Notes under the pieces: generated by a model
What the model was told of the DNA's origin: nothing
Seen by the model: the letters and a program-made list of their open reading frames with translations, nothing else
Database searches by the model: none
Shown: piece by piece, positions 52,401 through 62,167 of the stretch
How positions within the stretch are numbered: position 1 is the stretch's first letter
Layout: each line of letters opens with the position of its first letter
Translations under genes and position numbers: made by a program
NCBI GenBank assembly: GCA_020796225.1
Contig: CM036753.1
Span: 77,955,441 to 78,019,440, forward strand
Origin: Arion vulgaris
Taxonomy: Eukaryota; Mollusca; Gastropoda; Stylommatophora; Arionidae
Direction: 5' to 3'
DNA: 64,000 nucleotides

Positions 52401-55155
52401 GTACATTTCCTTTCAAGGCTAACAAGATCAGCAGTACATCATACATATAGATCTTTGGAGACAATTCTGATTTTCTTTCAACTTGGAAAGTTTGACTATA
52501 CATTTTTAGCTTTACACTATACAAGATCACTTGTAGGGAGAATTACAAACAAGGAAGACACAGAGATTTAGTCTTACAAAAGAATATCAAGAATATACGG
52601 ACAGCAACGTTTTTGTTTTTAAATCCTTTAATATTAATTATTTATTGTAGCATCTAAATGTGCAACTCTTTTAGTTTGATATAACAGTACACAACAAACT
52701 GACATCTCACTCTTGCCTTATCAACCCCGATTTGGGCATAGGCCCTCAACCAACCCATGTCAAGTTCTCCTATCCATAACCTCTGCTTTCAAATCTCTTT
52801 CTGTATTTTCAATCTCTCTCTCTCTCTATTTTGTCTTCCCTGTGGGTTTCAGGAAAGGACCTTTCTTGTTATATTCCCCTCAGAATTTGTAAAAGTGTGT
52901 TCAATCCAGTGCCAGAATCTTTACTTCACTTCTTGGTTTACTGGGATCTGTCCCATTCTCTCCATAAGCTCCTTATTTGTGACCCTATTACCATCTCAGT
53001 CCCTATGTTCTGTGCAGACATAAATATGATGAATATATGCAGTTTATGCATTAGTGTTTTAGTTGTTCTCCATATTTCTGACCCATACAGCAGAACTGCA
53101 TTAACATTAGAGTTAAATATTTTAAATTTGTTTCTAGATTTGATTTCTTTAGACTTCCATAAATTTCCTTGTATGGTGAAATGAGACAGCAATACACGAG
53201 CAATATAAACGTACCTAAAACGATGACTGTGTAATTAATATTAATACTGCCAAAGCCATTTGTAGCTATACATGTGTACAATCCAGCATCACTCATCTCT
53301 GTGTTCTGGATACGCAGATGACCTTCACGTGATATCTGTGGATTATATAAAATGTTTATTATCATATTGATGTTTCCAAGCACATGCGTTACATTAGTAT
53401 TTAATCTGTACTAAATCAAACCTCACTCATAATTTAATGTCAATTTTATTCCTAACCAAGCATTTTTTTTTTTTTTTTACCTGTAACTAAATGTAAATCT
53501 GTCTCAACCAAGACAAATCTAAATCTGTCTCAACAAGGACGACCTAACCACACAGCCTGAATATGCTAATTTAAAAACTAACCAACTACTAATCTTGAAT
53601 CAGGCACATTAAAGACTATCTTTATTCAACACTGAGCAACCTGTCATCCTGAATCTACTATGCCAACTAAGACTGGCTTGATCAATCACTTATATTGAAT
53701 CTACTTTCATTGATGACTGGCCTATCAGTCACACTGAATGTTCCTCAATTAAAACTGAATAACCAACAACCATAACTAAGGTAAAATTTGATAACCATAA
53801 TATCATTTCAGTTTGACAGGAAAGAATGTGGATCAGTGTTGTGGAGAAATAAAACTTGACCAACAGGTCACTTAAGCGTTAGTATTGCCACCTATCCTTA
53901 TTTTAACTCCTTGTGGACCAAACACACACTATGTGGCTATAAATATAATGTGGCTGTAAATACAAATGGCTTGTAAAAACATGGGTTTTACCCTGGTCCA
54001 CTAAGAGTTAATGTCTGAAATGTTTGATCTTTGCCAAAAATGTGTATACGTTGCACATTGGTTTGTAGGCCCCTAAACGCATAGACTTCTACACGTTTAG
54101 GACACATGCATCCGATTTCAGCCAAACCTCCTTAGTCGCCTCTACGACATGCATGGCAGGTAACAGTGGTTCTATTCTTTACACCCCAAATTTGGGCCCG
54201 GTAACCACTCTGGCGTGATCAGCAGACTAATTCTGTTTGATTGCTTTGGTTCTGCATCTGCTCTGTCTCTCAAGTAAGGGATTTCCTGGTTGCAGTATCA
54301 TCTTCTTTGAACGCTCCATATCGACCACTTGTTAAACCACTCTTTGTGATCTGTATGTGATCTGTATGTGATCTGAGCCTAAGAGTGATTGTACGTTGTG
54401 TGCCAGTTATGCACCTACAAGTAGGCCAGCACATCAGATTTCTGCTACGCTTTTTATTTACTAGAGTAGCTTCCCTAAGCCCCTACCTCAGTCGCCTCTT
54501 ACAGCCTTGTAGGTTGCAGTGTTATTATTCTTTGCTCTGCTTATGAGCCCGGCAACACACGGGCGGTTGCAGTATATTTCTATCCATTTCCAATAAAGTT
54601 TTCAGAATCTTTTTTTATGCTTGTCATGGTGAAATATTCTGTTCTCAGTCAAGTGAGATCAATGGCGAGATCAATGGTGAGAAAATGTTTGCAATATTAA
54701 TGTTGCATTCATATTCAATGCTTCAGCAGTTTTGTTTGTTTATCAAAATATGCAGTTTCTGTTGACTTTCAGCAAACAATAATGTGTCAGTTGCAGATCT
54801 GAAGTTTGTTCCCAATTTTGTAACTGATGTGTAGTCCTAAAATTCCTTCACTCTGTTAATAAAAATTGTTTATTATAGTGGTACTATTCTTTGTTCTTTG
54901 CCTGCCTTGCGGGCATGGCACCACATGGGTGGCTACACATCTTAAGTCTGCATTAACATTCTACACACACACTAATAAGTCTGTCACACCAAGACAAACC
55001 AACCTTGAATCTATCCCAACCAGGATTAATAGACTGACCATCCTTTTTCCACTGAGTGAGTTCATGGTCAGACTGAGCTGGACATAAAAGTCTGGTGTTC
55101 TTGCCCATCTTAGCTATCACCCTGGGCACCACTTTACCTGATAGAGATGGAGGAC
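40033..55155 (-). CDS. FGFRL1: FGFRL1, fibroblast growth factor receptor-like 1 (seven exons; signal-peptide exon missing)
   Basis: Cell-surface receptor with three Ig domains and no tyrosine kinase. It binds FGF and heparan sulfate and acts as a decoy or adhesion molecule. Exons are 55004-55155, 53215-53335, 48425-48502, 47765-48034, 42603-42721, 41273-41516 and 40033-40476. Phases agree (1, 0, 1, 1, 1, 0, 1), as in vertebrate FGFRL1. Diagnostic stretches are GPPSLSGKVVPR at the start of D1, AGLYTCIATNGFGSININYTV, SGDYTCIASNRLG, WLKRV, DGSYLNKLVIQ, DAGMFVCLAANRKGF and RSAFLEI. A transmembrane segment follows and no kinase exon lies beyond it. The tail is broken by one base (see the last exon). 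The phase-1 start needs an upstream signal-peptide exon that I could not find to 64000. The known planarian relative nou-darake shows the family exists in lophotrochozoans. Confidence 0.94.
40686..40749. repeat. 32-bp tandem duplication
   Basis: AGTTTCTACAAAATTTCATT plus TTGCCTGTTTTA occurs twice. Confidence 0.95.
41273..41516 (-). CDS. FGFRL1: FGFRL1 exon: Ig D3, second half
   Basis: Acceptor TTTCCTCCAG|TGGCTA, donor CGCCAAG|GTAATT. Encodes WLKRVDKPEDIPSSNP, KKFIVLKSAGMQLARADG, SYLNKLVIQKVQLKD, AGMFVCLAANRKGF and RSAFLEIRQ. The GSYLNKL block is the strongest single match to FGFRL1. Confidence 0.96.
41610..41945 (+). mobile_element. LINE C-terminal fragment in FGFRL1 intron
   Basis: Plus strand: LFLEPAGKVKGRRPKNTWRR then YLKAEINEIRKSSKE. 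Same family as 52715-53170, opposite orientation. Confidence 0.8.
42603..42721 (-). CDS. FGFRL1: FGFRL1 exon: Ig D3, first half
   Basis: Acceptor GAATTTCAG|ATGAG, donor GTGAAG|GTACAT. Encodes DEIRYKPRLIAPHPLNQTVE then AGATVSFHCFIESVVTPEVK, with the first D3 cysteine. It matches the vertebrate KPVLTGTHPVNTTV region in position and pattern. Not visible as a long ORF; it was found by phase and Ig pattern. Confidence 0.92.
43196..43437 (-). mobile_element. SINE-B copy
   Basis: Minus, complete, with CTTCTTTGAACGTTCCATAT tail, TACTAGGGTAGCTTCC, and head CCCGTGCCCGCAACAC. Approximate TSD ATATAATGATG / ATATAATTATG. Confidence 0.92.
43507..46663 (+). mobile_element. Penelope-like element with inverted partial copy
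   Basis: Main copy, plus, about 44160-46663; an inverted copy of its own 3' end occupies 43507-44159. Coding remains: IVIKPADKGGAIVVW, AFYMLPKIHKLHNPGRPIAS, LDVCSLYTSIPHPDGLIALQ, GCQGTKMGPSYACLFMGYLE, RYIDDCIG (catalytic YIDD at about 45199), NFLDITITL, and a GIY-YIG nuclease with LIYAIICKRCNKAYIGETGK then RLSDRFAQHLRDI. Many frame breaks. The arms share ACTGCAGTAAAAC ends and TTGATAAAGGCC. RT plus GIY-YIG and inverted ends define Penelope elements. It lies in the FGFRL1 intron between D2 and D3. Confidence 0.95.
46677..46716 (-). mobile_element. Short Penelope 3' end fragment
   Basis: GTAAAATAGCTAAACACGTA and AAAGTACTATAGTT repeat the left-end sequence at 43526-43560, just past the main copy. 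Confidence 0.7.
46758..46860. repeat. 33-bp tandem repeat, three copies
   Basis: TTTTGGTCAACTTATGAGAA plus TGAAGAACAATCA three times, the last slightly changed. Confidence 0.96.
46861..47764. other. FGFRL1 intron, no recognised feature
   Basis: AT-rich, no repeat recognised. Confidence 0.35.
47765..48034 (-). CDS. FGFRL1: FGFRL1 exon: Ig D2
   Basis: A whole Ig domain in one 270-bp phase-1 exon. Acceptor GTTCTTCAG|CTATACC, donor GTCATAG|GTTAGT. Contains IPYFEELEKM, PMGSTVRLSCQAVGNPLPDI (first Cys), HWLKNSQPHAQKRPHS (a basic stretch where FGFRs bind heparin), EEDSGDYTCIASNRLG (second Cys) and FTYHIQVI. Confidence 0.95.
48165..48320. repeat. Dispersed repeat H
   Basis: GTCTGCTATGAATGTAGG, GATGGCTTGCTTTTCTTAT, GACTTCAGAAGTACTTGTA and CCCCAAGTA match 59512-59660. 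Confidence 0.6.
48425..48502 (-). CDS. FGFRL1: FGFRL1 exon: acidic D1-D2 linker
   Basis: A 78-bp phase-1 exon. Acceptor TTCATTGTAG|ATGAG, donor GGGAT|GTAAGT. Encodes DEENQLVQEADKQFKQSPNE then DLNKEG, an acidic, unstructured stretch where FGFR-family members carry the acid-box linker. Identified from phase and position rather than from conserved sequence. Confidence 0.8.
48507..49044. other. FGFRL1 intron, no recognised feature
   Basis: Nothing supported. Confidence 0.3.
49045..49149. repeat. 22-bp tandem repeat, about 4.8 copies
   Basis: Unit CTAAGAACACCAGGTAATTG plus GT, copies at 49045, 49067, 49089, 49111 and a partial at 49133. Confidence 0.97.
49327..49392. repeat. 33-bp tandem duplication
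   Basis: GTTACCATCCACTAGAACTG plus CTTTTGTAACAGA twice. Confidence 0.95.
49875..50015 (-). mobile_element. Penelope-like element 3' end fragment
   Basis: ACTGCAGTAAAACTATTTGA, AACACGTAATCACAAAGTAC, CAACGTTTCAACC and AAGGCCTTTATAAAGCAAAC match the 46.5-46.66 kb end reversed. Confidence 0.88.
50016..50619. other. FGFRL1 intron, no recognised feature
   Basis: Partly similar to 51770-52060 (CATTAAAATAAGTAAATG, CAATGACTTGC/GAATTGATTTG, TGTCACAA), suggesting an old duplicated element. Confidence 0.35.
50620..51330 (-). mobile_element. RNase H-type LINE: RNase H end and C-terminal motif
   Basis: Minus strand: GRNSFAVIPSHCGLQ, VLARGHAKE, EVKTLIQRKSAVDWK, RPGHYISTSTGHCRLNKHLY and CQCQQAEQTPEHILQDCPLL. 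The 3' end has a GAAGAAGAAGAAGATGAA tail near 50625-50642. Confidence 0.9.
52062..52312 (-). mobile_element. SINE-B copy
   Basis: Minus, complete but decayed: CCACTTGTT, GCCTAAGAGCGATTGTA, GCGCCTACAAGTAGGCCAGT, TTTATTTACTAGGTAGCTTC and CAGCAACACGGGC head. Confidence 0.9.
52715..53170 (-). mobile_element. LINE C-terminal fragment beside FGFRL1 exon
   Basis: Minus strand: FKIFNSNVNAVLLYGSEIWR then TTKTLMHKLH; 3' part with CCCTGTGGGTTTCAGGAAAG (reverse of the PAGK end seen at 41610-41945). Confidence 0.85.
53215..53335 (-). CDS. FGFRL1: FGFRL1 exon: Ig D1, second half
   Basis: Acceptor ATCCACAG|ATATC, donor TTTTAG|GTACGT. Encodes ISREGHLRIQNTEMSDAG, then LYTCIATNGFGS with the second D1 cysteine, and INYTVIVL. 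DxGxYxC is the Ig F-strand signature. A LINE tail ends about 45 bp past the donor. Confidence 0.95.
54015..54214 (-). mobile_element. SINE-A copy, 3'-truncated
   Basis: Minus; head and core complete (GCCTCTACGACATGCATGGC, CCCCAAATTTGGGCCCGGTA) but the tail is lost beyond TGTTTGATCTTTGCC. Confidence 0.93.
54299..54564 (-). mobile_element. SINE-B copy with TSD
   Basis: Minus, complete; perfect GGTTGCAGTAT at 54288-54298 and 54565-54575. Contains a small duplication (GATCTGTATGT). Confidence 0.96.
54870..54940 (-). mobile_element. SINE-B head fragment
   Basis: GTGGTACTATTCTTTGTTCT and TGCGGGCATGGCACCACATG match the head end of SINE-B reversed. Confidence 0.6.
55004..55155 (-). CDS. FGFRL1: FGFRL1 exon: Ig D1, first half
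   Basis: Acceptor CTGTTGTAG|GTCC, donor TTCAAG|GTTGGT. Encodes (G)PPSLSGKVVPRVIAKMG, then RLLCPAQSD with the first D1 cysteine, QWKKDGQSI and NPGWDRFK. The phase-1 entry is typical of the junction after an FGFR-family signal-peptide exon. One base of that missing exon completes the first Gly codon. Confidence 0.92.
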
Positions 55156-55334
55156 CTACAACAGACACAAAACAAATGTAAAAACTATAATAATGATTTA
55201 TCTTCAGAAATTGTGTTATATTTATCTGTACATTAATCTACAGTTTTACTATAACAATTACTGTTTTCTGTAATAATTATGATACAGTATATATTTTTCT
55301 GGAACACAGGTCCTCAAGAAACATTCTATTATAT

Positions 55335-55720
55335 TTATCTCCAATCGTATTATCGTACATAAGGCAATTCAAGGCCTGCAAAAAATTGTATATCTTCATA
55401 CCGTTCTATCCTGAGCAATCTTTATAGATCTTCTATGGAAAATATTTCTCACTTCTCTCAGTACAATTCATTCAAGGGTTTCATTAGGATGTCTTGAATC
55501 ATTTGTCTCCCACTTCAATGCCTGCTTTGTGATTCTCTGATTCCTTCCACTGATGTTTCTTTCCAACAGTTTCTTATTATTACTGACCTTGTCATACCAT
55601 ATTAGCCATTCTACTTTTTGCAGATGCATCCATTTATGAATATTTGTATACTGTTTACAGTAGTTATCGCAGGTTATGAAAGGAAAGAAGCTTGAATACA
55701 TTGTGACAATGGGCAAGATA
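55335..55720 (-). mobile_element. LINE C-terminal fragment
   Basis: Minus strand: WYDKVSNNKKLLERNISGRN then QRITKQALKWETNDSRHPNE, the same family as 22430-24070 (QRISKQALKWDAKGSRK). Confidence 0.82.
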
Positions 55721-56877
55721 CATGAGGAGATCTAGAGGTCGCCAGAGGGCAAGTTTATGATAGTTTAACATCATGGAATGGTGTGAAAACAGTATCAAAA
55801 CTCATAGCTAGAACAAGAAACAGAGAGTTGAAGAACATGATAGCTAAACTTGTTGGCATGTCACTTGATAATGATGTAGTTTCTCCATTTCAGACTTCTA
55901 AAAGACATCCAACTATCAAATGTTATACCTAGATCACGTTTTCAACCATCTAGTAGATTTTCCTAATCTAGGATTATTTAGGGAAATTTGGTTTGTCTGA
56001 GAGGAAGAAACATAGTCATTTTCTCCATATTGTTTCCCTATCATTTACTTATTGGCCCACTATTCTAGCGCTAGTAGAGGTTGCTATGGTGACAAGACTT
56101 TTCTGGTCCACAGAGCTGGGATCGTCTGTGAAGGAGGAGGTGTGAACCCCTTTTGGAGATATTTTCTATATCATTTATGTACACACAGAAGAAGGCTGTT
56201 CATAATAGAAGTCCAGACACCCTTTTTCAATGTCATCTTTCCCCTCCCTCATACATCTTATTTCACTACCTCATCCTCTGATCAATGCATTTTCCTTTTG
56301 ATGATCCAGAACATTGAGACTCTACATAGAAGTTTGCTTTCACTAAATCCACCTGATATCGTTTTTGTACATTTCTTCATATTGCAATTTCCAAATTGTC
56401 TGCAATTAATCTCTTACATTTGTTCTTATACATATGAAAATTATTATAGTGCCATTTGCTAATTAAAATATCAAAGATTCTCAACTGTGTTTATTTTGGT
56501 TCAGTTTACAGTATTTACTCAGTTTTCCCACCATATTTGCAGGTGTTATGTGATATATTGTTCCAGTTATTTTAAGGTGAAGACAACCGGAAGCGAGAGA
56601 AGATAATTTCTTTGTTTGAGACTTTAAAACATGGCAGATGTGGATATATATTATAATTAAGTATATTTATTTTGCTCATATTTAGAAGAACTTTTGGCAA
56701 AATCATGTTTGTCTGACAAGAACTTTGCTTTGTGTGTGCTATGTTTTGAGTATATTGTATTTTCAATTGTTCTTCTTCTCTTCCACCATTAGCCTCTTTA
56801 TAGAAGTGTTGAGGGGAAAACAGTGATCTTGTGTGTGCTTGTTTTAAGGCACTTTGTAAGCTGATATTCATTTTCAT
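55721..56877. other. Unassigned stretch right of FGFRL1
   Basis: No signal-peptide exon with a phase-1 donor was recognised. Plus-strand text around 55700-55990 may be an old element, not identified. Confidence 0.3.
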
Positions 56878-57520
56878 AAGACTGCTCTTGATGCAGTCGC
56901 TCCATCTTTTGTGTGGTCTTCCTCTTGTCTTGTACTCATTATCATTATACTTTTCTGTGTGGCTCTCTGTGGTAGACGATATTAGGGCATTCTTGCCAGG
57001 TGTCTAAAACCACTTAATCTGTTGTTCTTTTATGAATTTCATTACTGGTTTCACATCCAGACTTATGATTTCTTCATTTCTAATTTTGTCTCTTATTGTC
57101 ACCTGCAGCTCTTCTAAGACACTTCATCTCTGTCGTTATGATTTTCTGCTCATTAGCTGCTGTTATCGGCCATGTTTGACACTGGTAACATAGTGTGGGC
57201 CAGAAAATCGTTCTTATGAGATTTGCTTTAGTTTTTAGTGGTTTCTCTTTATGTGACAACAGTGGTGTTAACTGTCCCAGTACCTGGTTAGCTTTTGTGC
57301 AACCATTGCTGATTTCGCTATCGATACCTCCCATCTGCTGTGAAAATTGCTCTTAAGTATTTGGCCTCAATTGTTTGTTTGATTTCTACATTCTGGAGTT
57401 TTATTGTAAAATTTTCTGGTTGTCTACTTATTGTCATTGTCTCTGTCTTTATTATATTTATTTTCATGTTGTACTCCTCACCCGTGATGTTAACTAAGCT
57501 CAAATGATTCAGAATATTGC
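56878..57520 (-). mobile_element. LINE C-terminus, another family
   Basis: Minus strand: GEEYNMKINIIKTETMTISR, KYLRAIFTADGRYR, VLGQLTPLLSHKEKPLKTKA, CYQCQTWPITAANEQKIITT, EMKCLRRAAG and FIKEQQIKWF. Related to 61585-61860. Confidence 0.88.
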
Positions 57521-57594
57521 ATTTTCAATTGTAAAGTTCATACAATTGTAGTTTGCATGTTCGTCTACAACTTCATGCCATCAGTGAGGATCAT

Positions 57595-57690
57595 CTTGAC
57601 AGCACTCATAGGTGCTCCGATCTCCTCCCCAATATCTTTACAAGTATGTATAAAGACTAATCAAACCAGTTCTGTGTTGATTAATGTTAT
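57595..57690 (-). mobile_element. LINE 3' end relic (700-930 family)
   Basis: CATAGGTGCTCCGATCTCCT, CAATATCTTTACAAG and GTGTTGATTAATG. Confidence 0.7.
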
Positions 57691-58849
57691 TGTTCATATC
57701 ATTGATATGTTCCTAATTCAATAGATATTTTTAATGTAAAATTGTCTTTCAAAATGTTGTTTTTCTGTTATTTATAATTTGTTTTCTATAAATATTGATA
57801 CTATTCAAAAAATATTAATTTGCCATTAATTTTAGCCGTAGATAGAACTTCTACTTATCTTCTGCTAAACCACAAAACTCCTGTAAATAATTGAATGTAG
57901 CACGTTATTGTCCTACCAAAATGTTAATGAAATAGACAGTTTGCATAACTTGACACTGTAATTTGAAAAAGACTAGTTAAAAAAGACATTATTATTGTGT
58001 GTTTGTAAAAAAAAAACTCTTTACGTGTCATATAATATGTTGAGATTGAGAAGACACTTAAACTATTTTGACATACATTTGTATTAATCTCTTGTATCTT
58101 CAACAAAGTGGGACTGCTTAATCTAATTATATTTGAAAATAGTAGTCACTCTAGGAACTTGTTGATAAGATAATAAGAACACACACAAACACACTAGACA
58201 AGGGGTTCCCAACTGCATGACATCTCTACAAGTGTGAGAGTGTAGCAGGTGTGGTTGAAAGTTTATGGGAATCAATATTTTACTTTATTAAACTTTAGGG
58301 GACATTTTTAAAAAAATGCAGAAGTGGATAATAAATATGTGTCAGTCTTATTGATTTTGTTACAGCTGTTATAATAAGGAATAATATAAAAGTTTCAAAC
58401 AATGGTAAATTATGTATAAATCTTGTAACTGAAATCATGCTTCATATTTCTGTTGTTTTATACTTTCTGAATGTATACTGATTTCAAGAAGCAGCCTGTT
58501 CTGAGGTATGAATAAAAACAATTTTATGATCAACTTGAGAGAAAAAAAATCTTTCATGAAATTTCCTATCATTAAAAAATTTTATGTGGAGCAAGGAAAA
58601 TTGACATTTCAAAAGTGTGGGCCAGAGAAAAAGTTGGAAACCTCTGCACTAGATAGAGTTGATATCAAGTTCTGAGTGCCATAGTTTCATGCTGTTATGG
58701 TCATTGACCTATGAACCAGAAAGAAAGAAGAATTGACTGATTATGGAGCTACAAGATTAAAAAGGCAAAGTTTGTTTAAGTGATGCATGTATTGAGACAT
58801 TGTCAGTCAGTCTCTATTTTCAAACAGAAAAGATGGTGGCCAATTAAGC
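57691..58849. other. AT-rich stretch, no recognised feature
   Basis: Nothing supported. Confidence 0.35.
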
Positions 58850-59094
58850 TTTTATTTGTGTCATTACTGGACAATTGGTTGGAATCCTAAAGAGGTCCAT
58901 CTGTCCAGTCGAGCAAGACACCCCTCCCCCACCCTTGAACCTCACAGTGAAAGTTTCCCTGTTTATAACACTGAGAGGTGGGGTTGGCTGTATGTGTGTT
59001 CTACAGGACATGGTGAGGGGGGGGCTACTATTTTTTACTTTTCGTCCTTCCTAAGAAAGACTTTCGACCCCAACTCTGCTGGATGAAGTCAGGC

Positions 59095-59165
59095 GCAGCA
59101 CACACATCTTGTAGGTACAACCGAAGTACAATGATGACGGTCCTATAACAATAAATCAATCATAC
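59095..59165 (+). mobile_element. SINE-K tail-like fragment
   Basis: ACAATGATGACGGTCCTATA and CAATAAATCAATCAT resemble the 12870-12910 part of SINE-K. Weak. Confidence 0.4.
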
Positions 59166-59511
59166 TGCAGTGTCAACTTTTAATTATCCACACACAACAA
59201 CAGACTGCATGTGGGCTTGTGGATAAAGAGCACATATTATGCAAAGCGACCACTATGTAGTCCCAAAATATCCAATTGGTGGTTTAATTAGATACTAATT
59301 TCATTGTGTAATGATGGATCTCAGATGAATATAATTGAAATACAATCATCATGTACCGTGTCGGTTGGAGTGGGCGATCACTGATATCCCAAACTTCTGT
59401 GCCGAGTAATGTCTTTCAGTTTGATTGCTGGCAGTCTGCTGAGCCTTCATTTCTAGACTTTAAAATTTTCTCTGTGTTGTTATAATTTCCCATTAATTTT
59501 GCTGGTTCTTC

Positions 59512-59660
59512 TTCTTTGCCTGTCTGCTATGAATTCAGCTGGTATGGCACTTCTGACTGATTTTTGCGCAAAGGCTTGCTTTCCTTATTATCGGTGTCCC
59601 CCACCTTCTCCGACTTCAGAGGTACTTGTAGATCCTCAAGTATTGGTCTGTGGTCAAGGA
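59512..59660. repeat. Dispersed repeat H
   Basis: CTGCTATGAATTCAGCTGGT, CTTCTGACTGATTTTTGCGC, GGCTTGCTTTCCTTATTAT and GACTTCAGAGGTACTTGTAG. Confidence 0.6.
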
Positions 59661-59839
59661 ACCTATAGTTCAAACCACTTGCTTACCTGAAATTTTTGGC
59701 CACGCCTCGATTCCAGGAATTTCTATAAGTGATAACTAGTGAAGTTGACGTCCCTATAGGATTTCCCGCCACGTTTTTTTTTTGGTTAAAGCTCTGACTA
59801 TAAGTTTCAGTTTCAGTTTGTTATGCTCATTACACTTGT

Positions 59840-60010
59840 ACATGTCCAAATCTGCTGCGATCTCCTTCTCCTCTACATCATATCTATAACAACTTACGGC
59901 GACTAGCTGTACCAGTTCGATGTTGATTAATGTGTCTACTCTGAACGTCTCCTGTTGTGCTGCTCTCTTCTGGCCACTACGATCTTCAATTCGAGATCTT
60001 GCATTGTAGC
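59840..60010 (-). mobile_element. LINE 3' end relic (700-930 family)
   Basis: CATGTCCAAATCTGCTGCGA, CCAGTTCGATGTTGATTAAT and CTTCAATTCGAGATC. Confidence 0.6.
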
Positions 60011-60287
60011 TATTGATATGGATTAGTTTAGATGAAAATCCTCTTTGCGGTCATACTCTACTAAGGACGTTCAGAATGTTAGGTCTATCCATTCGTGTAG
60101 GTCACATCATCCTCATTACAGTTGTCAGCTCTCATTGCCCTCTGCAAACACCGTGATATGATTCCTCTCTCTGAACCCTTTGTCGAATTTGATGATGCTG
60201 GAAACATTGTTCCCAAACGTTAAAGGAACCAGTACATGGTGGTTCAAAGAGTGAAGAAATTAAATTCTATGTGCTAGTAATAAATAC

Positions 60288-60448
60288 CAGAGGCGGCTCG
60301 TCATTAAGGGCCAGTGGGGCCGGGCCCCACCAAAATGTGTAGCATGTATTTATAATTTTATAAATTAAAAAATAACCACCCAAATCCATGGTTTCTCCAA
60401 AAATATTTGTCTGGCCCCACCAGCAAAAATGATCACGAGTCACCACTG
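60288..60448. mobile_element. hAT-type MITE with 8-bp TSD
   Basis: 161 bp. Ends CAGAGGCGGCTCGT and (reverse) CAGTGGTGACTCGT, with GTGGGGCC pairing further in. Flanked by identical ATAAATAC (60280-60287 and 60449-60456). CAG-start inverted ends with 8-bp duplication are the hAT signature. No coding capacity. Confidence 0.92.
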
Positions 60449-60456
60449 ATAAATAC

Positions 60457-61194
60457 CATCATCATGAGTCCTCATCGCACACAATGAGACATAATGCACA
60501 AGCATAATATTGTCACCTTAATTTAACATGAGCAATTTGAGTTTCAGTCAGTGTCTGTGGCTGTTTGCATCACTCCCCCATCCTCCCGTATTAGGTCGCC
60601 TACTCTACATAATACACCTCCTTTAAGGCATGCAAGCATAGACATAGGTTCTATGTTACCATGAAAACTAGAGATGAAAAGCGGTGAGAGTAACAAGTAC
60701 ATTATTTACACTTTGAAAATTTTAATTATTTAGAGGGAGTGGTGCCTGTAAACGGAGAGAAATTCTACATATTTTTGGTTTCACTAGCATGACACCCCTC
60801 CCCCATTTTCCTGATTTTCTCTTCTGAAGGATTGTCCCATACATGTGTGTATGCAAAGAATCTTTTCACCTCACTGAAAACCTAATCTTCTCTTAAGGAA
60901 TAGTATTTTGATTACTTTATGTGGTTCTTTGTGTAGGCGACCCAGGACAGATAACATTTCACAGCTCCCATATAATTTGGAGAGACCAGGTGTGGAGAGC
61001 CGAACTTGAGAATTTAGGGAAACAGTTCATTGTGTCAACAAGTTCTGTGAAAAGATCTGTGAATACTGACTGGCAAGCATCAGATGACATGAACGTGGGA
61101 TAAAACGGCACTGGGTTTGCCAATGACAGTGTTATAGTAATTGGATTTTCCGAGTTAATTCTTAGTTTTTTTATGTGTTAACTTACATTCTTCT
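60457..61194. other. Unassigned stretch
   Basis: No gene or repeat recognised. Confidence 0.3.
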
Positions 61195-61490
61195 TTAGCC
61201 TGTTACGCCCTTGGCGTTTAGGGCAGCAACAAACGCACACCATTCTTCCCTGTTCATGGCCTTCCTCTGTATTGTGTTCCAGCTATGATTCATTTCCTTC
61301 AGCTCTTGCTCTATCTTCTCCTCCAGGTTGTCTTGGGTCTTCCACGCTTTCGCCTACCCTCTGGAGTCCATCTCAGTGCAGTTTTCGTGTCGGAGCCAGT
61401 CTCCATGCGCATCACATGTCCATTCCATCTCCAGCGTCGTCTTCGGATGATAGTGCACATATTCTCTTGTTGGCATCGTGAAAGCAGTTA
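61195..61490 (-). mobile_element. LINE C-terminal fragment
   Basis: Minus strand: RRWRWNGHVMRMETGS-type then LRWTPEGRRKR, TTWRRRIEQELKEMN and EEWCAFVAALNAKGVTG, a complete LINE ORF end. Confidence 0.88.
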
Positions 61491-61584
61491 ACTTACATAT
61501 TATCTAATCCTAAACAATATTGGTTCTTAGATTTTAACTCATTCTATACCACGAATGTTAATATAGTAATATATTAGTATGTTA

Positions 61585-61860
61585 ATATATGAAAACTAGT
61601 CACGCGACAGAGATGAAGTGTCTACACAGAATGCTGGGAGTATCAAGAAGAGACCGGTTTAGAAATGAGGACATCAGGAGAAAAAAGTGGGCACAACATT
61701 CAGTACTGACCTTTATCAAGAAACAACAAATTAAATGGTTCGGCAGCATAAGCAGATTACCAACAGATAGTGCACATAAAAAAAAAGAATTGTTACTCCG
61801 ATAAACTAAGCAAAAGACCGTCCAAGAAATAAGATAAACTACAGAGATAACAGAAGCGGC
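61585..61860 (+). mobile_element. LINE C-terminal fragment
   Basis: Plus strand: TEMKCLHRMLGVSRRDRFRN, EDIRRK and FIKKQQIKWFGSISRLP; same family as 56878-57520. Confidence 0.82.
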
Positions 61861-61904
61861 GAAAAAAAACACTTTATGAAACGCATACAAAAGCGAAACG
61901 CACT

Positions 61905-62090
61905 GTAGGCGTCTGTAGCTCCGGAGTTAGTGAGCTCGATCACAACCGAGGTGTACCTGGTTCAAACGCTGTACAAATAGACCTCAAAGTTCAGAAAGCA
62001 ATGGCGAACTACTGAACGTATAAGTGGTATCTAGAAAATCAACGACTTGTTTACTGTGCTTGATGGTGGCCTCCTGTAAAAAAAAAGATG
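61905..62090 (+). mobile_element. SINE-D copy, diverged
   Basis: Head GGCGTCTGTAGCTCCGGAG, B-box-like TGGTTCAAACGC, body GTTCAGAAAGCAATGGCGAA, CTAGAAAATCAACGACT and tail CTCCTGTAAAA. Confidence 0.85.
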
Positions 62091-62167
62091 TGCCACGATT
62101 TCCATTCACACAGAAACCAATAATAGACATTTCTTCTTATCTTGATTCTGTGAGGCATAACAGGATT

